DNA of 64,000 nt from Sitta carolinensis (taxonomy: Eukaryota > Chordata > Aves > Passeriformes > Sittidae). Made by a program: the position numbers and the translations under genes. Below the pieces are notes generated by a model that worked only from the letters and a program-made list of their open reading frames with translations, was not told the origin of the DNA and ran no database searches. The stretch lies in NCBI GenBank assembly GCA_032173965.1, contig JAVUNC010000019.1, positions 16,484,234 to 16,548,233 on the forward strand, read 5' to 3'. This document shows positions 52,261 to 62,900 of the stretch, piece by piece; the stretch's first letter is position 1; each line of letters starts with the position of its first letter.

Positions 52261-52274
52261 GGCGGGCGGGCGGG
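52261..52274 (+). promoter_or_regulatory. Potential G-quadruplex just upstream of the AUG
   Basis: GGCGGGCGGGCGGG gives four G tracts separated by single C residues, the first of only two G. It ends 18 nt before the JAG1 start codon, where a stable RNA structure could limit ribosome scanning. Structural potential only. Confidence 0.45.
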
Positions 52275-52292
52275 CAGCGCGGCGGCGGCGGC

Positions 52293-52364
52293 ATGCGTGC
52301 GCCCCGGCGGGCAGCCGCGGCGGCGTGCTCCATCCTCACCCTGCTCCTGGCGCTGCGGGCCGAG
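52293..52364 (+). CDS. JAG1: Jagged-1, coding part of exon 1 (signal peptide)
   Basis: Encodes residues 1-24 of Jagged-1, a single-pass membrane ligand that activates Notch receptors on neighbouring cells. The peptide MRAPRRAAAAAC followed by SILTLLLALRAE has a basic start and a hydrophobic core, a typical signal peptide; it resembles human JAG1, which as I recall has 27 residues in this exon ending ALRAK. The start is the first ATG of the leader, with G at -3. The exon ends at GAG with donor GTACGT at 52365, phase 0, the same junction as in human JAG1. The Ala run at residues 7-11 differs from the human segment. Cleavage is expected after Gly30, in exon 2. Confidence 0.93.
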
Positions 52365-53214
52365 GTACGTACCTGGGCACGGCACGGGGCCGCTCCCGCC
52401 GCCTCGGCGCTCCTCTGCACGAGGGCTTGCGAGAGATGGGTTTGGAAGATTTCCGAGGGGCGCTTCTGCGCGGCCGCTCCGGCCGGAGCGGAGCTGCTGC
52501 CCGTGACTTCTCGGTCGAGATGGCAAAGGCGGGAGTGCTCCTTGCAGCAAGGCTTAATTCCCGGGAGTAAGAAGCGCGTTTGCTGCAGACCGCTCTTATT
52601 TCTCCCCGAAATCACTTTTTTTTTTTTTTTTCCCTTTTCCTCTTTTTAATTTTTTTCTTTTTTAATAAACTTATTAGCAGCGCTGCCGGGGTGATTAATG
52701 AGCGGGGTCTGAGTCTCAGCTGGGCAGCTCCAGCCTCCCCCGGCTCAGCTGCACCCCGGAGAGGCTGAGGGGCGGTCGGGTCCCTATCAAGGCAGTGCAT
52801 TATGAGCGGCATCGTTTTGTTAGGGTTGCTCCCGTGTATGCACCCTTGGTTTGGTTTAGTTTTATTTCCTAACCGTTTGGAAGCCTTCCTCACGCTGTTG
52901 TTTTCGGAGCTGGCGCTTAAGTTGTTTTTTGGCATTAATTGCATTATTTAGTTAGGCTGATTTATGAGCCCTTCTCATGGATGTCTGATGGGGTTAAAGC
53001 TTGGAGTGGTTGGCTTTGTTTTATTTTTAATATAATGCATGTGCTTCTTGAAAGCACATTTAAAATTACTTTTTCCTGTCTTCAGAGTTGTTGTAGATTA
53101 TGTTTTGGGAAAAAAAGTTAGGTAACTGTCTGTCTCTTGTTTCTTTTTTTTTTATTATTATTTTTTGTTTGTTTGTTTTCTTTTTTTCCTTCGGTTCTTT
53201 CTTGGGATTAACAG
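52365..53214 (+). other. JAG1: JAG1 intron 1
   Basis: 850-nt intron with donor GTACGT and acceptor GGATTAACAG, and a T-rich stretch at 53137-53188 ahead of the acceptor. The first part belongs to the CpG island; a T run lies at about 52617-52631. The long frames reading through the donor are not coding. Confidence 0.9.
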
Positions 53215-53520
53215 GTGACTTTAGCGTCGGGACAGTTCGAGTTGGAGATCTTATCCATGCAAAATGTGAATGGTGAACTGCAAAATGGGAATTGCTGCGA
53301 CGGCACCCGAAACCCAGGAGATAAAAAATGCACCAGAGACGAGTGTGACACCTATTTTAAAGTTTGCCTGAAGGAGTATCAATCACGGGTCACTGCTGGC
53401 GGTCCTTGCAGCTTCGGATCCAAATCCACTCCTGTCATCGGAGGGAATACCTTCAATTTAAAGTACAACCGGAATAATGAGAAGAACCGGATCGTTATCC
53501 CTTTCAGCTTCGCCTGGCCG
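53215..53520 (+). CDS. JAG1: Jagged-1 exon 2 (end of signal peptide, MNLL/C2 N-terminal module)
   Basis: 306 nt encoding residues 25-126, the same length as human exon 2 as I recall. VTLASG completes the signal peptide; the mature chain should begin at Gln31 with QFELEIL. The sequence then follows the MNLL family, the N-terminal part of the C2-like lipid- and Notch-binding region: [48 protein letters not shown] and [10 protein letters not shown]. Cysteines are at 51, 52, 63, 68, 75 and 89. It is nearly identical to human JAG1 apart from the 107-118 segment ([12 protein letters not shown]) and a few single changes. Phase 0 at both ends, acceptor AACAG, donor GTGAGT. The rest of the C2 module, the DSL domain, EGF repeats and membrane segment lie in later exons outside the window. 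JAG2 is less likely because the match is specific to JAG1. Confidence 0.97.
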
Positions 53521-54077
53521 GTGAGTTCCTTGAGCTGCTCAGGCTCTGGGGCTGCTGGATGGTGCTTGAGATGTCTTTAGTGAGCTGAACTCTAACTTCT
53601 TGTGCCAGGGGAAGAGGGATCAGGATTTGGGAGGGAGCAGGCATCTTGGCAAGAGCGTCGGGAATCTGCTGCACAGAAATGAGTAAAATGTAGTGGTGTT
53701 TTTGTTTTTGTTCCCTGGGGCTCACAATGCACAGCCTGTTAAATTTGAAAGTCAGATGTGCAGTGAGGGGGATCTAAATGGGTCAGGGAAGCAAACCCAG
53801 TATCTCTGCACTTTACAGCATGAATAAGTCTCTTGAGACTTAGAAGGTCAGAAGTTCACTTTTTTCTTTTTTTTTCCTTAACCAGTGAAGTCTTGGGCTT
53901 AGGCCAGAAGAGCAGTGGGTTAGGGGCTGTAGAGGGATCCCGTGTGAAAAGTGTGTGTCATAGCTGGCCTCCTTCCCCGGAGCGTGTTTGGGAAGGCTTC
54001 CTGCTTCTCCCAAGGGGAAGTCTCACTGCACTGCTCGGTGTGGATGGGAGCTGCTTTTGCTCTTGGTGAAGTAGTTT

Positions 54078-54100
54078 GCCAGCTTCCCCGGGAAGCTGGC
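54078..54100. other. 23-bp perfect palindrome in intron 2
   Basis: GCCAGCTTCCC (54078-54088), one C, then GGGAAGCTGGC (54090-54100): 11-bp arms with no mismatch. The centre TTCCCCGGGAA is a symmetric site of the kind bound by dimeric factors. Function unknown. Confidence 0.75.
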
Positions 54101-54786
54101 TGTGTTTGGAGGTGCTCGTGAGCTCCAGAAGCTAAACACTGAGAAGAGCCTGGCTTTAGCTTTTGGTGCTCTTCAGTTACTCCTCCCCACAGCGCACCTT
54201 TTCCTGGCTACCTGCCTCTGCAGGCCAGAGATTCGGGCTTCCCTCTAGTTGTGTGCAAAACTCTGTGGCTCGAGGAGGTGGGGCTTTTTGCCAGGCACTT
54301 TTCCAGCGTTGTCCACTCTAGGAAATACTGGTCAGCCCTGCAGAGTAGAGAGATGGAGGATGGGTGACCCTTTCCTTCATCAGTGATCCTGCTTTGTTGT
54401 TAGCTTTGGAAAAAATAGTCAGACATCACTGATGCTTGTTTCTTCTGAGGTGCTCAGGAGGGTTGAAGCTGTGATGGTCAGCTCTGCAGAGGAGCCTTCA
54501 GCTCCCTGCACAGAAAGTGAGGAGCAGCTTTCCGAAATGGCCATCACGTAGCACAGACCCTCAGAGGCAGCTCCAGGGCCACAGGATCTGTGGAGGAGTG
54601 CCTCGGCCTCAGATGGCCCCAGGTGCACGGTTTTTGTGCCCCGCAGTGCTGCGTGCAGGCCAGCAAAAGCTGGGGGTTACTGCTCTGGGGGCGCCTCTCT
54701 GGGATGCTGGTATGAAAGCTCCCAAATTTCTGCTCCACAAACTTGTATTTTGAGATCACCTAGGAAACAAAACTGTTTCCCCCCCT

Positions 54787-54802
54787 ACACACACACACAC
54801 AC
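54787..54802. repeat. (AC)8 microsatellite
   Basis: Eight AC units flanked by C runs, within JAG1 intron 2. Confidence 0.9.
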
Positions 54803-57800
54803 CCCTTCTCCAAAGGCGCTGAGCAGACAGTTTCCTACCAACTGCCTTGGGGTATGTTGATGCTCAGCAGTTTTGTAAATCCAGTCATCCTAACCTAGAT
54901 GCCTAAGGTCATTTTTGGGAGGGGAGGAGGGCCCTGAATGTGCATGCAGGGGAGGGGTGAATCTCATTTCCTATCCTCTGCCACTATAGCTGCTGGCGAG
55001 GTGGAAGCATGCCTAGACCCTCCGAAGCTTGGCCCTTCATAGTCAGATAAGCACTGGTTGCTGGGAGGGCCTGGACTTCTTCTGGGGGGGAGGAAAAGCC
55101 CGCCCCAAAAGCATTCCTGCTCCAGTTGTGGTGTAGACACCCACTTTGTAGTCCTGCCGCCAAGTGCTGCAGGCAGCCATGTGTTCTTGAAGTGTCCTGT
55201 GCTGCCTCCTACCTGCCTCCTCTGTCAGTTGGGACTTCTGGAATATCGAGGGCTGAAGAGGCACAAGGGAGAAATTAAGTCTCCGTTTTTAAAGAGATAG
55301 TATTACAAAGTACAATAGCTGAGTTAACAAAAGTATTCTCTGTTGGAAGTACAAGTCTGTCCTTTATTTCTTTCTCTTTTCTTTCTCTTTTTTTTTTTTT
55401 TTTTTCCCTAACATGAAATGAGATAAAACTGTTATCAAATATGCCATCAAAGGGATAAAGGGCTTTGTAAAAATCTGAGGTATTTGAAGCTCTGCCAATG
55501 GCTGTAGTGCTTGTGTTGCAGATTTTGACTTTTGTCAGAGAAGTCAGGTACATCAAGGATTTTTTTTAAACTAGCTCCCAGTAATCTGAGTGCCTTAAAT
55601 CCGTATGTATGCATGTAAAAATGGTGTGAAAACGAAACATGTTTCTTCTAACAGCCCCTCTCTTCATAGGGTTGGGAAGGGAAATCTGTGTGTAAAGGGT
55701 GAGTTTGGGGGGGTGGGGACCCTGGGAGAAGTCTCTTAAGCTTGCCTGCATCTTAGTAAAAGAAATGCTGCTATTGTCCTGCTGAATCTCATTCAGCACT
55801 GGAATCCTGGAGCAGCAGCAGCAAAACTCCAGTGCAGCCTTTGAAATGAGTAAAACTCAACAACTTGAGACACTTGGTTCATAAGCCTGGAATTTTGGAA
55901 TTATCTCTTGCATTTTCCCAGGCAGAAATGTACTTTTTGAGACACTGATGATAGTCTGTGTGCAATTATCAAGCCGGCTTCCCAGCTTTAGCTTCCACAG
56001 GACACAGCTTTTATACTAGCCATTGTGACTTCCAAATGGCATTTGAACAAAAGAATATCTAATGTGGCAAAGCTCTTATTTGTACTAAAATTGTGTACAC
56101 AAATCATTTCAGGCATTTTCAAAGCTCTACGGATAAAGTAGTAAACTTAATTTAGTCAGCTCTAATCTGATGCTGAAATCTCAGAACTTAAAAAACTCTT
56201 TAGGTGGCTGAATACTGTTGACTTCAGTAAGAGCTTGAGATTAGCATTGCATTTACTCGTATGGTGAGAGGTACCTTTGAATACATTCAGCTGAAAATTA
56301 TAGTAGAGGTAATAAGAGCTGGACTAAAATGTTAATCATACTGCACTTGAAAATTCATGCCCTTCTCTGAATTGTGCTCTGCTCTCTGAGGGAGGCTTTT
56401 CTTGGATGTTCCAGCTTGAGTCAGTAACATTCAGAAGTCTTGTTGCCTTGACTACTTAAAAAAGAAAAAGCCTCTTCCCATGTCAAGCTGCCCCCTTATG
56501 CCATTTGTGAAAAATAGTTGTATTGCATTAGAGGCCTTTATTCATCATGCAGGAGAGGAAGGAGAGAGAATGGGGTGCTTTAAAAGTATTGTTAGAGGGA
56601 GCTTGCAGTTGTAATGTAGATTTGAAGTGTCAGAGTCTTATTAATAACTTATAGGGTTTGCTCTTGTCAGTTTTGATACGTACCCCTGTGAGTAATGGGT
56701 GTGGAGATGGTGGGCCATAAATTAATTTAAGTGATGGGAGGTTTGAGTAAGTTGCTAGGAAACAGGGCAGCAGACCAGCATAAAGGAACTGGAGTGGATC
56801 AGAAAGCTGCCCCTGCAGTAGCTGGTAATTCTTCAGTGCCTTGAAACAATAGTGATGATGATTAAAAAAAGTAAAATGCACCTAGGCTTGCTTCTTGCAT
56901 TCATTTTGGGACTTCACTGACTTTCTTGACAGGCAAGCTTGGCTTTATGAAGCCATATAAAAAAGTATGGAACAAAAGCATTTCCATGTTCCACTTGTCA
57001 AAGTCTGTCTGAACAAGTTTTGTTCCAAGGCAGACACATGCTCTTCTCTCACATGAATCAAACCTCTGGCCTTTCTTAAAGAACCCCAAGTGTGATGTGT
57101 GCTGCACCTTGAGGGAGCTGAGCATCAATTAACTAAGCAAAACTTAACACTAAAGTTTGCTTTTATGTAAAGAAAGTTCTTTTGGGGGTTTGGCAAGACT
57201 GAGTAAGAAGGTCGAACTTGGCGATTCCTTTGGTATGCATAGCTCCAATTTCAAACAGCTTGTTTATCCCAAAATTATGCTCCTTGTAATTATTTAATAT
57301 TGGGGCCAATTGCACCAACACACCAGGAAACTACTGAGGTGGAAAAAAACCCTCCAGCATCTCAGTGAGTTTAGCATAAAATACAATTAAAAAGAGTTTT
57401 GAATGTCTTATTGCAACCTTAAAATAAAAATAGGCAGCCTAGCCCCTTTTTCATGACAAATCTTAGTGGTCCTGATTCCTGAAGATGCAAAATATGTTTT
57501 CTGGGTAGGCATTGTTTTCTGTGGCTAGAGAGACATAGTAAAAGAGCTTTAGTATTCTTTAAGCTTTGTGAACTTTTTCCCCTCTCTCTTGACACCAGAG
57601 GTGTCCAAAATACTAATCTGCAGCTGATATTAAAGTAACAGCCTTTTAAATCTGAGAAAAAAAAATCACTACATTCATCTGCTTTTTTCTTTTAAGCCCA
57701 GTATGTCACAGTCATAAGACTAAAACTTGGCTTTTGATTTTGTTTCTTCTCTCCCTCCAGATAACTTCTTGCAAACTTATAGAAGCAAATGCTAGATGTT

Positions 57801-57829
57801 GTTCAAGCTTTTCTTGAACAATGCACGAT

Positions 57830-58060
57830 AAGTAATTTTGGAGCATGGGCAGATCAGAAGAAATTTTTATAATGACAAAATGCATATTAATCAAATCCAT
57901 ACTCTGTCATTTATTGTTGAATTAATAATAAAAGAATAAATCTTAGCACTCAAAGTGTAATGTTTGCCTAGGATTACTATTCAAAACGGAGCTGGGAGTA
58001 TTAAGTGACATCTGAAGCATAATTAGCATCACAAGGCTGTTTTTTTCCCAGGACTGGAGA
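57830..58060. promoter_or_regulatory. Possible intronic regulatory element (unverified)
   Basis: AT-rich but non-repetitive stretch with GCATATTAATCAAAT, ATTGTTGAATTAATAA, CACTCAAAGTGTAATG and CATAATTAGCATC, a cluster of homeodomain and POU/SOX-like cores. Conservation cannot be tested here. Confidence 0.25.
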
Positions 58061-59355
58061 GAAGTGATGCAGCCATTCAGAGGTTTTGGACTTGTAACAT
58101 GTTTAAAGAGTTTTTTTAAGTTCCAGCCAGTACAGAGCTTCATCTTCATGGCAGATCCATTTGACTATATTAACATAATATGTCTAAAAATAAATGCTCA
58201 CTGTGCCTGCTCCTAGAATTTTTGTCCTTGTTGTAATAAAGGCCTAGTCCAGTTTAATTTCAGTGGCAGCTGGATTGGGCCTGGCACTGAAGCTTATTCC
58301 TAAACTTTCTCAGGCTACACACATCCAGCACTGTCAGCTTGTTTATGCAGCTGGGAAGTCAGCACGGCTGAAAATGAATTGCATAAAACTGATGCTTTAT
58401 GCTTAAAGTTGTAGTTCACTCAAGGAAACATCACTTCCCAGTGGGCTGGAGGCTGCAGTAGAAGTCAACTGGTTTTAAAGCTGCTGAATTTGGGTCTCAG
58501 CTGTTTATTTCAACTTCACTCCTAATGGAGCTGTGATGCCCTGCAAAGCAAAAGCCTTAAGCTACAGTTCTTAAAAGTACTCATCTGCAGATAAGGAGAA
58601 ATAGCTCTGTAGATAGCACAAATGACAGGATTGGTTTCGAAAACTGAAACTAAGCTTGCCTTTGAATTTCTCTTGATGAGCAGAAGTTTTATATGTTAAT
58701 TGATTCAGTTCTAATAATTTAACTGGTAACCCCTGTGTCTTAACATAGGGAAAGATGTCAAAACTAGAAGCTGTTGCATTTGTTTCTTGTTAGCCTGTGG
58801 AGCTCATGGTTCTGTGGTCACTATTCTGCAGTGTGAATTGCACTCATTATTCTTGTAGTGTTCAGAAGAAACTGCAAAAAGTGGATAGAAGTGGTTAAAG
58901 TGGTTTGTAAATAGTCAAACATCCAGAGTCCTTTACCAGCTCAGCCCAGTTCTTAGGCACTTAGGTAAATAAGTAGAAAGGCTTCTTGTTCAGGCTTGCT
59001 CCATGTGAACCTGACTGTTTTGCTTGGCTGGCTACTAGGTATTCTGTCTATTAACCTTGCCACCCTTTTGTAACTGGTGCATTTAATTATCAGTGGGATG
59101 CTTTAAACAGGTAGGGGGACTGATAAGGGCAGGTAATCTGCTTGTTGGGGAAGGTTGAAAGCAACCATTGACATTTTGGCCTATCTGCTGCTCTTTGACA
59201 AGTGGGGCTCCGTGAGAAAATAACTCCGTAACTAGATAAGGTGCTGATTTAAAATGCTGCAGTTGCATGAAGCACCCTGGTAGCTGAGATCACTTAAAAT
59301 CATTAGTTTAAAAAGAGAGGACAAAAAGGGCAAAAAAGACACTGCTATACTTCGG

Positions 59356-59360
<5 letters not shown>

Positions 59361-59387
<27 letters not shown>
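59361..59387. repeat. 27-nt poly-T run
   Basis: Twenty-seven consecutive T residues within JAG1 intron 2, with no TTTATT on the right to suggest a reversed poly(A) tail. Confidence 0.9.
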
Positions 59388-59392
<5 letters not shown>

Positions 59393-59439
59393 AGGGGTGG
59401 AGGGAAGACCCCAAGTCTCCCCCTGTGCCCAGTACATTG

Positions 59440-59960
59440 TCCTGTTAATGCATGCTAGTTTTATGATTGGAATACATTGTAGTCCGGCCACCCAGACAGA
59501 GGCATTGACTGCTAATATTAACCAAGAACAATAGTGTGGCCATACTGACTGCAGTGAGGATTACAGAACATAATGGTGCCTATCCAAAAATAATGCTAAT
59601 ACAGGACAAGCAACAGGAAGCAGCAGTAGACTCAGCATTGCTCGGCTCCCAGACAAACCATGGACTTACTTCACACAATGGCAACTTCAGCACATTATGT
59701 ATTCACAGGATACTCATTATTCCAGCAGGCTTGCCAGATCAGAGATCAGCCTGGTTTACTGGATGCTTAAGCGTATGCATAGTTTGGATAGCGGTACTTT
59801 TGTGTCCTTCATCATTTGGCAGGAGGGTGGCTGTGGTAGTGTGCCCAAAGTCTTGACTCGGGCTACTGCCTTCCCTGTGCCAAGGCAGAACGGGACTAAG
59901 TGTCTCCTGGAAGCTGCTAATATGGTTAAATTCCTTTCCACATCTCCTTTCCGTGGCAGT
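59440..59960. promoter_or_regulatory. Possible intronic regulatory element (unverified)
   Basis: A 500-bp non-repetitive stretch of mixed composition with TAATATTAACC, CATAATGG, AATAATGCTAATAC and GCTTAAGCG-type motifs, distinct from the flanking T-rich intron. Small frames here (for example 59536-59856) do not look like exons. Inference only. Confidence 0.25.
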
Positions 59961-62900
59961 GCAGAGTTTACAGGTCCTTAGAGCAACAAAGGAACTGCTC
60001 AGAATGAAGCCTAGAGGAGCAGCATGCTGTGTTTTCGTGTGGGCATATTCTGATGAGGCTCTTGGCTGGGCTGCCTGCTCGGGGTTCAGCCGAGCTCTTG
60101 GCCATAGGCTTGGAGGTGAGAGATTGCCACGGCTTGGACTGTGTTGGGGTTGAGGGAGTGACAGCTTCCTAGGGTGTTGCCTTGTCCTTATGTAGGCTGT
60201 GCCAAAGAGCTTCCTGATGCTGTTCCATTTCACAAAAGGTTAAGAGGGTTAGGTGGTTTTCTTCCTTTTTCAGAGTACATTCACATGTCCTCTGGGTGAG
60301 GAACCAGTTGCCTTTAACTCCTTTGAAGGATATTCCGTTGTCCAAGTTGACTGACCACGGCCCAGTGTTAGGATGTATCTATACAGTGCCATCGTGGAGT
60401 GACAGGGTACCCAAGTGACAGTCCTGGTGATGTTCAGAGGAAGCAGGTTTCTGGCTAGCTTTAACCCTGCTCAGAGACACCCTCCTCCCTGGCCCTTGGG
60501 CGTGCTGAAACGTGCCTCAGTTTCCCTCTTCCGTATCTCCCAGCTGGACCCCGTGGCAGTGAGCTGTGGCCCGCTGTTGCAGAGTCCTCAGCATCCTCCC
60601 TGGATGCAGCCAGGGTGTGTGTGATGTGAGCACTGCTCTCAAGGTGCTGTTCACAGCTGTGCAGAGCGTGAGGAGGACGCTGCTGGGCTTAACCTGCTCT
60701 CCTTGTTTGGCAGAGGAGGAGCAGGCGCAGCGCTCTGAATGCAAAACTTCCCACTGCATTTGTCTAGTCATGGTTTCACATGCTCAGCAAAGCTCTTGCA
60801 TGCTTTAACCACAGGGTAGGAGGGAAAGGAGTTTGACGAGTTGCAAGCCCTTTGAAAACAGAGGCAGTGCTTCAGCTAAGGAGCTGGATGTTTTAATCTT
60901 GCTCTGGCCCACTGACTTGCAGAGTGCCTTTGGAAACCAAAGTGCACAAGCACCTCTTTTGGGTGGATATCTGGATGAAGGGAGGGAAGAAGGTAATCAA
61001 GCAGAGAGATTCAAACGCCTGTTTACCTGCAGCTGCCAGGATTAATTTAAATAACCAGGAAGGACATTGCATAGTGCTTTGAGATCCTTAAAAGGGACAA
61101 TTTCTGATGGGTTTCGGGTCTTCACAGTCTTTTGAGTTGTACTATCAATGGATCAAGACACAGTGTCTTCTCATTGAGGAAAACAGCTCTTGCACACTGA
61201 TGCTTGCTTTGTTTCTTGGAGCATGAACTTGACCATTCCCATTCCTCTCCTAGCTTAACTCACAGAAGTTTTGCTGAAGTTTGACCATGCTGCCTTTTAG
61301 TCCTCTGGGCTGATCTGCAAAGTTTAAGGATTTGCTGTTCTGTTCCTTTCAAACTGCCTTTCCTCTAAAGCCAGAATCCCTGCCTTCTGGTCAAGCTCAG
61401 GTTTACAGTGGCTAATTGGGTGTGACTCTGGAAAGTTCACTGCTGCCTTGTTGCCTAGGACATCACTTTGATGGAATAAGGTGCACGATATGGAGTTCTT
61501 GTGTCTGGATATATATATTTATTCAAAGATGGGCAGAGGTCATCTATGGGCATGGGAAAACTTAAACCTCCACACTGTAAGCAGTCATTCCTGAGATATC
61601 TGAATCCTTGATCTATAGAGTGGGGATGATATGCACTTCTAAAAAATCTCAGCAGTGCAGCTTTGCACAGAACTGCTTTTTTGGGGGTGGCTGAGGGAAT
61701 TAGCTAGAGGTATGTGATAGTTGGAATGTTGAAGGGCGTTTGCTACTGGTGTGAGGCTCTGGGCGTCTGTATGGCTTTTGTTTAAATGTGTCCCATTTTG
61801 AACACGAAGCCTTGGGTTTTTTGGTCTTTTCCCCATCCTGAGAGGGACAGAGCCAAGCGATCAAATGCCATTTTTTGTATCATCCCTTTTCAGGACAGGG
61901 ACTCTTCATGTAAAATATTCAGACGAGATGAGAGGGGACAGTTAGCAACATGGGAATTGCCAGGGTGGGTCTGTTCCCCCTGCATGTTGTTTTCATCCAG
62001 TTCAGCTGAAGCATCTCCTCTCTTTTAAGCAAACTCCTGTGTGGTAGTGGAAAGTGGTCACACAAGTATCTAGCAACAGTAGCACTCACAGCTAGGATTC
62101 AGCCTTTCCTTTCCTTAAGGGCTAGGTGTGTTGGTAAACAGTCCTGAGAACCAGCAGGGAACTGTTGCTATGAGTTTAGACAAAATATCTTCCAAAACAA
62201 TTATGCAAGGTCGAAAGGAAAACATCCTCAACTTTATTGGAAGTAGTGCTAGTTGCCATAATTCATTCTCTGTATCATAATATTTTTTGTCAAACTTGCA
62301 GTAACATGTTGAGCTTGTGCTGCTTAATGTTGGTAATTAAACCACTGAGGAAGCACCCAAGATAGTGCAATCTGCATCTGTAATATGGCTGGGGAATTCT
62401 ATTCTGGTTTTGTTTGTTTGTTTTGGTTCTTTCTTTATTTTTTACCACTGACTTGTGCAAGGACTTCTTGAATCTGTTTTAAGCAGTGTTAGATGATTGA
62501 GTTGCGTTTTGGTTTATTTGATTTTCAGAGTTTCTTTCAAGTTGTCAGACTTGGTCTAGAATAGAAACAAGTAACATATAACTTTTCATGAAATATTAAC
62601 CAAAAATGGTTCAGGCCAATGGAGCCTCTGCATAGAAGTTTGGGTGTATGTCTTGGCTTGCCGAGACAATGTCTTTGCTTACTTTTGGAAGCATTTTCCC
62701 ACAGTTATCAGTGAACGGAATGGAATCCTGGTCTGCTTTGAATATAAAACATATTTAGGCTATACAGCAAGCTGGTGTCCATCACAAACTGGGTTTTCAT
62801 TCAGAGGCTCATGCTGTGTCCAGTCGTGAGAAAGCAGTCTGCTTCAACTCTTGTTCTTGGGGTTTTTTTCCTCCTTTTTTGTTTCCTCTCCTCTTCAGAA

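Larger units (their letters stand above)
52019..52292 (+). other. JAG1: JAG1 5' untranslated leader (start approximate)
   Basis: GC-rich leader ending at the JAG1 start codon. No ATG occurs between about 51,870 and 52,292, so the first AUG is the JAG1 start. The frame of that AUG is free of stop codons back to 51,879. The left boundary is only a guess from the TATA-like element at 51987-51995; transcripts may begin earlier or later. Confidence 0.5.
50930..52800. promoter_or_regulatory. CpG island spanning the JAG1 promoter and exon 1
   Basis: CpG-dense, GC-rich DNA from about 50,940 ('ctccgcagcgcgggg') through intron 1 near 52,790, in sharp contrast to the CpG-poor upstream 50 kb. It covers the inferred promoter, 5' leader, exon 1 and the start of intron 1. 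Such islands mark promoters of developmental regulators. Long stop-poor ORFs here, including 240 codons at 51093-51815, result from composition. Confidence 0.88.

Noticed and set aside
52083..52615. Minus-strand ORFs of about 150 codons over exon 1
   Set aside because: Antisense shadows of the trinucleotide repeats; they encode Ala, Arg and Glu runs only.
54985..55015. 'ctgctggcgaggtggaagcatgc' as JAG1 exon 3
   Set aside because: It superficially resembles codons for LLVEAW, but the frame does not encode that peptide and no matching splice sites flank it.
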